Shown: piece by piece, positions 1 to 5,335 of the stretch
How the letters are laid out: each line of letters opens with the position of its first letter
How positions within the stretch are numbered: position 1 is the first letter of the stretch
Assembly: GCA_030642585.1 (NCBI GenBank)
Contig: DAOWNN010000184.1
Coordinates: forward strand, 1 to 5,429
From: Bacteroidota bacterium
GTDB lineage: Bacteria; Bacteroidota; Bacteroidia; Bacteroidales; VadinHA17
Reading direction: 5' to 3'
Length of the DNA: 5,429 nucleotides
Notes under the pieces: model-generated
What the model saw: the letters and a program-made list of their open reading frames with translations, nothing else
Databases searched by the model: none
Told to the model about the DNA's origin: nothing
Made by a program: the position numbers and the translations under genes

Positions 1-175
1 CATTCAAAGCTTCCACCTCTTTAACCAGCTTGTCTGTTTTCTTTGCAGCCTTCTTTTCTGCTCTTATCACATCATGTGGATTATAATACACATCATCTGC
101 AAGATTACTTGTGGATGAACATGATGAAAGTATAATTGCAACAATTGAGATTAAGAGTAAATATTTTGTTTTCAT
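1..175 (-). CDS. Small lipoprotein, N-terminal 58 residues only (runs off the left edge)
   Basis: The reverse strand encodes an open frame from ATG at 175 to the window edge. The N-terminus is a lipoprotein signal: MKTK, a hydrophobic stretch (residues 5-16), then the lipobox LSSC with the lipidated cysteine at residue 19. The mature part begins SSTSN and then has ADDVYYNP (residues 26-33). An acidic-plus-aromatic motif of this type (DDVYY/F) is, to my recollection, frequent in small secreted Bacteroidota proteins that occur near Tyr-rich proteins like the neighbour at 510-1694. From residue 37 on it is rich in Lys, Glu and Ala and could form a charged helix or coiled coil. The start is fixed by AAGGAGG seven bases upstream, and a sigma-54-like box lies 40 bp upstream. 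It probably sits in the inner or outer membrane facing the periplasm or surface. Function unknown; the rest of the protein is outside the window. Confidence 0.85.
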   Translation of the reverse strand, partial: MKTKYLLLISIVAIILSSCSSTSNLADDVYYNPHDVIRAEKKAAKKTDKLVKEVEALN

Positions 176-182
176 GAGTATG

Positions 183-189
183 CCTCCTT
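183..189 (-). promoter_or_regulatory. Strong Shine-Dalgarno site of the left lipoprotein gene
   Basis: AAGGAGG on the minus strand, seven bases before the ATG at 175. A perfect anti-16S match is unusual for Bacteroidota, where most genes (including all four plus-strand genes here) lack one. It fixes the start codon. Confidence 0.8.
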
Positions 190-215
190 CTTCTATTTCT
201 TTTCTATTTACATAG

Positions 216-240
216 AAACAAATTTCATACCAAAAATAAA
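216..240 (-). promoter_or_regulatory. Sigma-54 (RpoN)-type -24/-12 promoter of the lipoprotein gene
   Basis: Read on the minus strand, this contains TTGGTATG (233-226), four bases AAAT, then TTGT (221-218). The established sigma-54 consensus is TTGGCACG-N4-TTGC. The GG and the downstream G are exactly 12 bases apart, as required, and the deviations are two C-to-T changes in the -24 element and the last base of the -12 element. Transcription would start near 207, leaving a leader of about 32 bases that holds the Shine-Dalgarno site. The same box, 23 of 25 bases identical, occurs at 1761-1785 before the Tyr-rich gene, with its two differences inside the N4 spacer. An activator (bacterial enhancer-binding protein) would be needed; its site is not identified. 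Confidence 0.6.
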
Positions 241-330
241 TAAGCCTAGAAAAATAAATCTATGCTCAAACAAATATACAAATAAAATCAAAGGTATGAG
301 ACCTCATTGTAGAATCCTGAACCCCTCTAT

Positions 331-349
331 TTCGGAGTAGAACTCCGAG
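331..349. repeat. Short perfect hairpin, possible REP-like unit
   Basis: CGGAGT (333-338), loop AGA, ACTCCG (342-347), extended by T332-A348 and a T-G wobble. It is not followed by a T-run on either strand, so it is a poor terminator. It lies just beside the GC-rich palindromic block, and the two may form one repeat element. Short hairpins of this kind are known from REP/RAYT-type intergenic elements, but no such assignment can be made from one copy. Confidence 0.4.
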
Positions 350-360
350 GAATTAAACCA

Positions 361-428
361 TTCTTCTCGTCCGCCGACCGCGTGCCGCCTAAAGCTTTAG
401 CGGTGGCGCAAGCGGAACGCGAAGGAGG
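361..428. repeat. GC-rich palindromic intergenic block, possible inserted repeat element
   Basis: Bases 361-430 are 63% G+C (44 of 70), in an AT-rich intergenic region. The core folds as GCCGCC (384-389), the 10-bp palindrome TAAAGCTTTA (390-399), GC, then GGTGGC (402-407). This stem is complete with one G-T pair. An outer CCGC (378-381) can pair with GCGG (412-415). Imperfect direct repeats flank the block: GAGGAATTAAAC (347-358) and GAGGATTAAAAC (425-436), 10 of 12 identical. This resembles a small non-coding mobile or REP/MITE-like element. No open reading frame is evident in it. Alternatives are a structured RNA or a protein-binding site upstream of the lipoprotein promoter. Confidence 0.45.
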
Positions 429-435
429 ATTAAAA

Positions 436-477
436 CTAATCACCGGGTAACTTTAAAGTCACCCGGTGAGTTATTAG
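436..477 (-). terminator. Hairpin terminator of the Tyr-rich protein gene
   Basis: CACCGGGT (441-448) and ACCCGGTG (461-468) form a perfect 8-bp stem. After one mismatch it continues into the self-complementary ACTTTAAAGT. A further outer pairing, CTAAT (436-440) with ATTAG (473-477), is possible across a 4-base bulge. On the minus strand the stem is followed by ATTAGTTTTA, a T-rich though not pure tract. It begins 33 bp past the stop codon at 510, as expected for intrinsic termination of that gene, and separates it from the lipoprotein transcript. Confidence 0.7.
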
Positions 478-509
478 CTTGCACTTGAGGCTTCCAGTTA
501 GTTTATGAA

Positions 510-1694
510 TTACTTACGCCTCCCTGTACTTTTTGAAGCTGTGCTTTTTTGTCTATTTGAGTTTGACCTGGGGGCCACAGTTGCCCTGGATCGACTATTT
601 GTCTTTTGCACCGAACCAGCATTTCTGGAAACTGGATTGCTCCTGCTACGGTTCATAGTTGCAGGGGGGCGATTATTTGTTCTCGCCTTTTGCACCGAAC
701 CAGCATTTCTGGAAACTGGATTGCTCCTGCTACGAGTCATACTTGATCTACTTACCGGCTTGTTAGCATTAGAAGGTTTTCTTATCACCTGTGAAGAACG
801 TTTTGCCTGTGTGCTTCTATAAGTATCTGTTCTTGTTCTTGTAAACTCCCTGCTCACAGGGCTAGTCCGGTTTGACACATTGGTTCTAGCCTTTCTTTCT
901 GATATAGCTTTAGTCTTTGAGCCATTATTTATTCTGGTCCTGCTTACATTACCCGGATCAATGCGACCTCGTGTGTTATTCGCTGTAGCATTATTAGTAT
1001 GCCTTTTTGTATTATTCATATAGCGATTTGGATTTTCATTCCTATTTCGATTGATTGTTCTTGTCCCGTTCTGATATGAATTTCTGTTTATATTACCAGT
1101 ATTTCTGTATTGTGAACCCGAAGCTGTTTTTCTATGACTTGATGATTTATAGGAATTGTAAACAGCCCTTTCATAATACCTGTTAGCTGGATAGTTATTG
1201 TAAGCTTGTATATAAACCGGATATCCCGGGCTGCAATATGACCAGTGGTTATAAGCTGACCATGGGCGATAATATCTGTGCCCGTAGTAATAACTGCTAT
1301 AATACCCTGGACCAAAGTTTATGCTAAAATTCCATCCTGGATTATAATATACTGCTGTACGATATCCATAATTGAAATAAGCTGGTCCCATGTATAAGTT
1401 CCAACCGATATAATAAGGATTATAGTTGTACCAGTAATAGTCGGTATAAAAGGTTTCATAGTAGCCAAAACTCGCATAAGTACTATGAAATCTTTTCAGT
1501 CTTGAGCTGTAGTAGTAATCGTGAATATAACTATCTCCATAGTAATTATTGATTACCAAACCGTCACCTCTATTTTGATCATAAGGTCTATTTCCATATT
1601 CTGATCTGAAAGATTCTGAAGCAGATGAAATAGTAAAATACCCTATGAAAAGAATGAGGGTAATGGCTCTTAAAAATTTGATTTTTGTTTTCAT
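510..1694 (-). CDS. Secreted Tyr-rich protein with basic Arg/Ser/Asn tail, function unknown
   Basis: This 394-residue protein starts with a signal peptide: MKTKIKFLRA, a hydrophobic core (residues 11-22) and a likely signal peptidase I site after SSA (residue 25). There is no lipobox. Residues about 50-180 are extraordinarily rich in Tyr, Trp, Asn, Gly and Pro, with YYYSSRLKRFH at 60-70 and many YY pairs. Residues about 181-394 are a low-complexity, strongly basic tail of Arg, Ser, Asn, Thr and Lys with almost no hydrophobic residues. The tail contains RSRSNPVSRNAGSVQK twice (321-336 and 349-364). There is a single cysteine (C154) and no recognisable catalytic motif. I recall Tyr-rich proteins of this general form as common, unnamed secreted proteins of Bacteroidota. 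The ATG is supported by AAAGGAGGG four bases upstream. A sigma-54-type box lies upstream and a hairpin terminator downstream, so it is probably transcribed alone. A structural, adhesive or envelope-binding role is a guess from composition. Confidence 0.85.
   Translation of the reverse strand: MKTKIKFLRAITLILFIGYFTISSASESFRSEYGNRPYDQNRGDGLVINNYYGDSYIHDYYYSSRLKRFHSTYASFGYYETFYTDYYWYNYNPYYIGWNLYMGPAYFNYGYRTAVYYNPGWNFSINFGPGYYSSYYYGHRYYRPWSAYNHWSYCSPGYPVYIQAYNNYPANRYYERAVYNSYKSSSHRKTASGSQYRNTGNINRNSYQNGTRTINRNRNENPNRYMNNTKRHTNNATANNTRGRIDPGNVSRTRINNGSKTKAISERKARTNVSNRTSPVSREFTRTRTDTYRSTQAKRSSQVIRKPSNANKPVSRSSMTRSRSNPVSRNAGSVQKARTNNRPPATMNRSRSNPVSRNAGSVQKTNSRSRATVAPRSNSNRQKSTASKSTGRRK
603..734. 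repeat. Exact 48-bp direct repeat inside the Tyr-rich gene, 84-bp period
   Basis: Bases 603-650 and 687-734 are identical over 48 bp, with starts 84 bp apart (28 codons, in frame). The bases between the copies and past the second copy also match partly, including GACTATTTGT (593-602) against GATTATTTGT (671-680). They encode RSRSNPVSRNAGSVQK twice. Exact identity at silent positions points to a recent tandem duplication or ongoing gene conversion, so copy number could vary between strains. Confidence 0.9.
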
Positions 1695-1698
1695 GACA

Positions 1699-1707
1699 CC
1701 CTCCTTT
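1699..1707 (-). promoter_or_regulatory. Strong Shine-Dalgarno site of the Tyr-rich gene
   Basis: AAAGGAGGG on the minus strand ends four bases before the ATG at 1694. Like the lipoprotein gene to the left, this gene has a near-perfect ribosome binding site, which the plus-strand genes lack. It settles the start. Confidence 0.8.
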
Positions 1708-1760
1708 GTTGTTAATTTTTACTTAATTTGCAACTCTTTTGGTGAGTTTAAATGATTAAA

Positions 1761-1785
1761 AAACAAAATCCATACCAAAAATAAA
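1761..1785 (-). promoter_or_regulatory. Sigma-54 (RpoN)-type -24/-12 promoter of the Tyr-rich gene
   Basis: The minus strand reads TTGGTATG (1778-1771), four bases GATT, then TTGT (1766-1763). This has the sigma-54 spacing, with 12 bases between the GG and the downstream G. It matches the box at 216-240 in 23 of 25 positions. Transcription would start near 1752, with a leader of about 58 bases. The distal edge of the box directly touches the proS start codon at 1786, so activator sites upstream of this promoter would lie within proS coding sequence. Confidence 0.6.
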
Positions 1786-3261
1786 ATGGGAAAAGTTCTT
1801 ACAAGCAGAAATGATGATTATGCACAGTGGTATAATGACCTGGTAATTAAAGCCGATCTGGCTGAAAATTCAGCTGTTAGGGGCTGTATGGTTATCAAGC
1901 CATACGGCTATGCCATATGGGAAAAAATACAGGCAGAATTAGATAGAATGTTTAAGGCAACGGGTCATAGCAATGCATATTTTCCGCTATTTATACCAAA
2001 ATCTTTTTTCAGTAAAGAGGCAGCTCATGTTGAAGGATTTGCTAAAGAATGTGCAGTAGTTACCCATTACAGGCTAAAAAATGATAAGGACGGAAAAGGT
2101 ATTATTGTAGATCCGGATGCCAAACTTGAGGAAGAATTAATAGTCCGGCCTACATCGGAAACAATTATCTGGAATACTTATAAAAACTGGATACAATCAT
2201 ACAGGGATCTGCCCATACTATTGAATCAATGGGCAAATGTGGTAAGATGGGAAATGCGAACTAGATTATTTTTAAGAACTACTGAATTTTTATGGCAGGA
2301 AGGACACACTGCCCATGCAACCATGGAGGAGGCTGTTGATGAAACACTCACAATTGTAGATTTGTATGCCCGGTTTGCCGAAGATTTTATGGCTATGCCT
2401 GTAATAAAAGGTACAAAAACTGAAACTGAACGATTTGCAGGAGCTGTTGAGACTTATTCCATTGAGGCACTTATGCAGGATGGGAAAGCTCTTCAATCAG
2501 GAACATCTCACTTTCTGGGTCAAAATTTTGCGAAGGCTTTTGATGTAAAATTCACTGATAAAACAGGGAAGCTTAACTTGGTGTGGGCTACCTCCTGGGG
2601 GGTTTCAACCAGATTAATGGGGGCTTTGATTATGGCACATTCCGATGATAATGGATTGGTGTTACCTCCAAAACTTGCCCCATTCAAGGTAGTTATTGTT
2701 CCTATTTATAAGGGAAAGGATCAATTGGAAGGTTTAAGTGAAACTGCCCTGAGAATTAAACAAGAGCTTGAAAATGAAAATATAAGTGTGAAGTTTGATG
2801 ATCGTGATACCCATAAGCCAGGATGGAAATTTGCCGAGTATGAGTTAAAAGGAGTACCAGTTCGCCTGGCATTAGGACCAAGAGACCTGGAAAATGGTAC
2901 TGTGGAGATTGCCCGAAGAGATACTCTGGAAAAACAAACAATTCCTCAGGATAATATAGCAGGATATATAAAAAATCTACTGGAAGATATCCAACAAGGC
3001 ATTTATAATAAAGCATTTAAGTTCAGGAAAGAAAATACATTCGAAGTGGATGATTACAAGGAATTTAAGGAGATCATTAATAATAAGGGCGGTTTTGTGC
3101 TGGCACATTGGGATGGTAGCACTGAAACGGAATTAAAAATTAAGAATGAGACCAAAGCTACTATTCGTTGTATTCCCCTGGATACAATAGATGAGGAAGG
3201 GAAATGTATACTTACAGGGAAACCCTCAAAAAGACGGGTGTTGTTTGCAAAAGCATACTAG
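1786..3261 (+). CDS. proS: Prolyl-tRNA synthetase, archaeal/eukaryotic-type (class II)
   Basis: This cytosolic enzyme charges tRNA-Pro with proline using ATP. At 491 residues it has the size of the short ProS type. Visible class II parts are: motif 1 ending at P71 (FPLFIP); RPTSET at 121-126, the proline-binding loop; motif 2 with RWE (154-156) and FLWQEGHT (168-175); QSGTSHFLG at 237-245; and motif 3 with GVSTR (272-276) running to AHSDD. An anticodon-binding domain follows from about residue 298 to 405 (APFKVVIVPIYKG), then the C-terminal domain ending in RVLFAKAY. Motifs 2 and 3 are only about 100 residues apart, so the large bacterial editing insertion is absent. The C-terminal zinc site is degraded: C462 and C474 remain, but HWDGSTETE and CILTG lack the partner cysteines. 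I recall the same pattern in other Bacteroidota ProS. The ATG fits the family N-terminus; no Shine-Dalgarno is present. Divergent from the Tyr-rich gene, 91 bp between starts. No convincing promoter or terminator seen. Confidence 0.97.
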   Translation: MGKVLTSRNDDYAQWYNDLVIKADLAENSAVRGCMVIKPYGYAIWEKIQAELDRMFKATGHSNAYFPLFIPKSFFSKEAAHVEGFAKECAVVTHYRLKNDKDGKGIIVDPDAKLEEELIVRPTSETIIWNTYKNWIQSYRDLPILLNQWANVVRWEMRTRLFLRTTEFLWQEGHTAHATMEEAVDETLTIVDLYARFAEDFMAMPVIKGTKTETERFAGAVETYSIEALMQDGKALQSGTSHFLGQNFAKAFDVKFTDKTGKLNLVWATSWGVSTRLMGALIMAHSDDNGLVLPPKLAPFKVVIVPIYKGKDQLEGLSETALRIKQELENENISVKFDDRDTHKPGWKFAEYELKGVPVRLALGPRDLENGTVEIARRDTLEKQTIPQDNIAGYIKNLLEDIQQGIYNKAFKFRKENTFEVDDYKEFKEIINNKGGFVLAHWDGSTETELKIKNETKATIRCIPLDTIDEEGKCILTGKPSKRRVLFAKAY

Positions 3262-3272
3262 AAAAACAGGCT

Positions 3273-3372
3273 GTAGGCAGTAAAGATTAAAGATTAAAGT
3301 AAAAAGATAAAAGGGAAGAACAGAAGTTGCCCTAGACCTAGCCTGGTAAGCAGTAGGCAGTAAAGATAAAAG
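3273..3372. repeat. Degenerate short repeats after proS
   Basis: GTAGGCAGTAAAGAT occurs exactly at 3273-3287 and 3353-3367, 80 bp apart, each followed by an A/G-rich tail. The first tail contains GATTAAA twice in tandem (3285-3298). The second copy is preceded by another near unit, so GCAGTA then GGCAGTA form a 6-7 base ladder (3350-3362). Low-complexity GGCAGTA-type repeats occur between genes in some Bacteroidota, by my recollection. They appear non-coding. With 3373-3520 they make up the gap between proS and the dehydrogenase gene. Confidence 0.6.
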
Positions 3373-3379
3373 CTATCCA

Positions 3380-3426
3380 CCTGCGCCTTTGCATAGCCGT
3401 TATGGCAGAGCAAGGCTGGCAGCAGG
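3380..3426. other. Imperfect long hairpin in the proS-adh gap
   Basis: CCTGC (3380-3384) pairs with GCAGG (3422-3426), GCCTT (3385-3389) with AAGGC (3412-3416), GC (3391-3392) with GC (3410-3411), and GCC (3396-3398) with GGC (3404-3406). Small bulges separate these pairings. The segment is more GC-rich than its surroundings. No T-run follows on either strand, so it does not look like an intrinsic terminator. It could be a decayed repeat element or a structured leader or trailer RNA; neither is demonstrated. Confidence 0.3.
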
Positions 3427-3460
3427 AATTCGCTCACAGTTTGTTAGTATAGTAATCTTC

Positions 3461-3492
3461 TTTGGCTTTTATTTCATATTTAACTAAATTTA
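3461..3492 (+). promoter_or_regulatory. Bacteroidota housekeeping-type promoter for the dehydrogenase gene
   Basis: TTTG (3461-3464), a 20-base spacer, then TAAATTTA (3485-3492). The primary sigma factor of Bacteroidota is known to use TTTG at -33 and TAnnTTTG at -7, about 19-21 bases apart; here only the last base of the -7 box differs. Transcription would start near 3498, giving a leader of about 20 bases before the GTG at 3521. AT-rich sequence makes chance matches possible. Confidence 0.45.
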
Positions 3493-3520
3493 ACCTGCTT
3501 ATATACTAAATCCAATTTCT

Positions 3521-4561
3521 GTGAAAGCAGCCATTTATGATAAGTTTCAAGGACCCATAAGTATTCATAATGTGCCTTATCCTACACCTGAAAAACATGG
3601 TGTGGTTATTAAAGTGGAAGCCACAGGATTATGTCGTAGTGACTGGCATGGCTGGATGGGTCATGATCCCGACATTACACTCCCTCATGTTCCGGGGCAT
3701 GAACTTGCAGGTACTGTTGAGCAAACTGGCAGTGAGGTTAAATTATGGGAAGAAGGAGACAGGGTTACCCTGCCTTTTGTCTGTGGATGCGGATCTTGCC
3801 CGCAATGTGCTTCGGGGAATCACCAGGTTTGTGATCACCAGTTCCAGCCAGGATTTACACACTGGGGCTCATTTGCCGAATATGTTTCTATTCATTATGC
3901 AGATATAAACATAGTAAAACTTCCTGATGAAATTGATTTTGTAACAGCAGCAAGCCTTGGTTGCAGATTTATTACTTCATTCAGGGCAATCGTGGTTCAG
4001 GGAAAGGTCGCTGCAGGACAATGGGTAGCCGTTCATGGTTGCGGTGGAGTTGGCCTCTCTGCTATAATGATTGCAAATGCAATGGGCGCAAATGTAATTG
4101 CAATAGACATTAACAATGAAAAGCTTGAACTTGCCAAATCTGTAGGAGCTATTGCCACAGTGAATGTTACGGAAAACGAAAATGTGGTGGAGATGGTAAA
4201 AAAATATTCAGACGGAGGAGTTCATGTCTCAATCGATGCACTTGGCAGCCAGGAAACCTGTTTTAACTCCATTTCCAACTTAAGAAAACGCGGCAAACAT
4301 ATTCAGGTTGGACTAATGGTGGCTGGTAATAATCATCCTGAAATTCCTATGGACAAGGTACTGGCAAATGAACTTGAAATACTTGGGAGTCATGGAATGC
4401 AGGCACATCAATACCAACCAATATTCGAAATGATAAAAGCAGGAAAACTCTCCCCTGAAAAGCTGGTGAATAGTACTATCAGCCTTGAAGAATCCTGCAC
4501 CTACCTTCCAAATATGAATAGTTTTAAGGAAAATGGGGTTGCGGTTATCAATACTTTCTAA
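3521..4561 (+). CDS. Zinc-dependent medium-chain alcohol dehydrogenase (Zn_ADH6-like)
   Basis: This 346-residue cytosolic MDR oxidoreductase should interconvert an alcohol and an aldehyde or ketone using NAD(H). The catalytic zinc ligands are C38 (GLCRSDWHGW), H60-E61 (VPGHE) and C148 (LGCR). A structural zinc site is intact: C90, C93, C96 and C104 in the classic spacing. The nucleotide-binding fold shows HGCGGVGLS (172-180, GxGGxG type) and an acidic D196 at the end of the next strand (VIAID), favouring NAD over NADP. The N-terminus and the GLCRSDWHGW and QPGFTHWGSFAEY (108-120) segments match what I know of the cd08260/Zn_ADH6 group, whose physiological substrate is not settled. The start is GTG, without a Shine-Dalgarno; no in-frame ATG gives a complete catalytic domain. 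A likely promoter lies at 3461-3492. The next gene follows after 30 bp and may share its transcript. Confidence 0.93.
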   Translation: MKAAIYDKFQGPISIHNVPYPTPEKHGVVIKVEATGLCRSDWHGWMGHDPDITLPHVPGHELAGTVEQTGSEVKLWEEGDRVTLPFVCGCGSCPQCASGNHQVCDHQFQPGFTHWGSFAEYVSIHYADINIVKLPDEIDFVTAASLGCRFITSFRAIVVQGKVAAGQWVAVHGCGGVGLSAIMIANAMGANVIAIDINNEKLELAKSVGAIATVNVTENENVVEMVKKYSDGGVHVSIDALGSQETCFNSISNLRKRGKHIQVGLMVAGNNHPEIPMDKVLANELEILGSHGMQAHQYQPIFEMIKAGKLSPEKLVNSTISLEESCTYLPNMNSFKENGVAVINTF

Positions 4562-4591
4562 TGTTACGGAACAAATTCTAAGTCGAAAAAA

Positions 4592-5296
4592 ATGAGCAAA
4601 AATAATCTTGAAGAAAAGATCATCCAGTCATTGGCATTGAAGTCAAACATAAAACAACTTGTTTGCAGTAATAATGAAGTGGTCTTCGGCTTAATGAAAG
4701 AGACTCTAACTGAAATTGTTGATGATTATAACCAACAGCTCAAAAATCTTAAGGAAAGGGTAGGACTTGAATTTACAGATCATGGGAAGTTTATTGCTAA
4801 ATTAAGAATAGCAGGTGATATGCTGGTATTTAGTATGCATTCTAATATATTTGAGTTTGACCGGGCACACAAAATTTGGGAAATAAATTATGTCAAAGAC
4901 GATCCCTTGAACTCTTATTGTGGAATTATTAATATATATAACTTCCTTGATGACTCTTTCCGTTATAAACGTCTGGATGACCTTGGTTACCTTATTGGCA
5001 GATTATTCATAAATAAGAACAATCATTTTTTTGTGGAAGGCAAAAGACAGATGGGTTTTCATTACAAAAATTTCGGAAAACGACTTTTAGATAAAGTAGC
5101 TATGAGAAGTATTCTTGCAAAAGCTATGGCTTACGCCCTTGAATTCGACCTTCTTGTTCCACCATATGATGCTGTAAAGATTGCCTCCGTTGGACAAATG
5201 ACAGAAAAAATTCATATCACACAAGTCAAAACCGGCAAACGTCTTGGTTTTCAGTTTAATTCCGATGATGTGATGGAAGATGAAGAAAATTCATAA
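4592..5296 (+). CDS. Conserved cytosolic protein of unknown function
   Basis: A 234-residue protein without signal peptide or membrane segment. Residues about 34-58 (LMKETLTEIVDDYNQQLKNL and on) look like an amphipathic or coiled-coil helix. The middle (60-157) is rich in aromatic and charged residues, with DHGKFIAKLRIAGDMLVF (63-80), WEINY (96-100) and NSYCGIINIYNFL (107-119). The C-terminal part contains ALEFDLLVPPYD (182-193) and an acidic tail (DDVMEDEENS). The aspect is that of a folded single-domain protein; it seems familiar as a Bacteroidota conserved hypothetical, but I cannot name a domain or catalytic site. Cysteines C25 and C110 do not form a metal motif. The ATG at 4592 follows an A-run and lacks a Shine-Dalgarno. 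It sits 30 bp after the dehydrogenase and 39 bp before a lipoprotein gene, so cotranscription is plausible. No function is proposed. Confidence 0.85.
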   Translation: MSKNNLEEKIIQSLALKSNIKQLVCSNNEVVFGLMKETLTEIVDDYNQQLKNLKERVGLEFTDHGKFIAKLRIAGDMLVFSMHSNIFEFDRAHKIWEINYVKDDPLNSYCGIINIYNFLDDSFRYKRLDDLGYLIGRLFINKNNHFFVEGKRQMGFHYKNFGKRLLDKVAMRSILAKAMAYALEFDLLVPPYDAVKIASVGQMTEKIHITQVKTGKRLGFQFNSDDVMEDEENS

Positions 5297-5335
5297 CTCA
5301 AATATTCATTGATCCTTATAAATAACTATAAACAA

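Noticed and set aside
203..234. Shared 25-bp box read as the -33 element of a housekeeping promoter (TTTG-N20-TAAATAGA)
   Set aside because: The second box at 1761-1785 has no TAnnTTTG at the same distance, whereas both boxes keep the full sigma-54 -24 and -12 elements.
603..734. CRISPR-like repeat-spacer arrangement
   Set aside because: There are only two copies, in frame within a coding region and with partly matching 'spacers'; it is a protein-level tandem duplication.
505..822. Plus-strand open frame of 105 codons, Leu/Phe-rich and repetitive
   Set aside because: It is the antisense of the Arg/Ser-rich tail of the minus-strand secreted protein. Its internal repeat is the 84-bp duplication read backwards, and no ribosome site or family resemblance supports it.
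1088..1315. Minus-strand open frame of 75 codons
   Set aside because: It lies in another frame inside the Tyr-rich gene, whose signal peptide, strong ribosome site and terminator show it is the real gene.
1705..1760. Housekeeping promoter for proS on the plus strand
   Set aside because: TTTG and TTAATTTG (1723-1730) are present, but their spacing (14 bases) or second box does not fit the Bacteroidota -33/-7 pattern.
2290..3016. Two minus-strand open frames (2290-2496 and 2756-3016)
   Set aside because: Both are antisense to conserved proS motifs and have no independent support.
3570..3908. Plus-strand open frame of 112 codons
   Set aside because: It is a frame shadow of the dehydrogenase, whose zinc ligands and Rossmann motif are all in the 3521-4561 frame.
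4561..4581. ATG overlapping the dehydrogenase stop, giving a six-codon leader peptide
   Set aside because: Only MLRNKF before a stop, with no ribosome site and no attenuator-like structure; likely chance.
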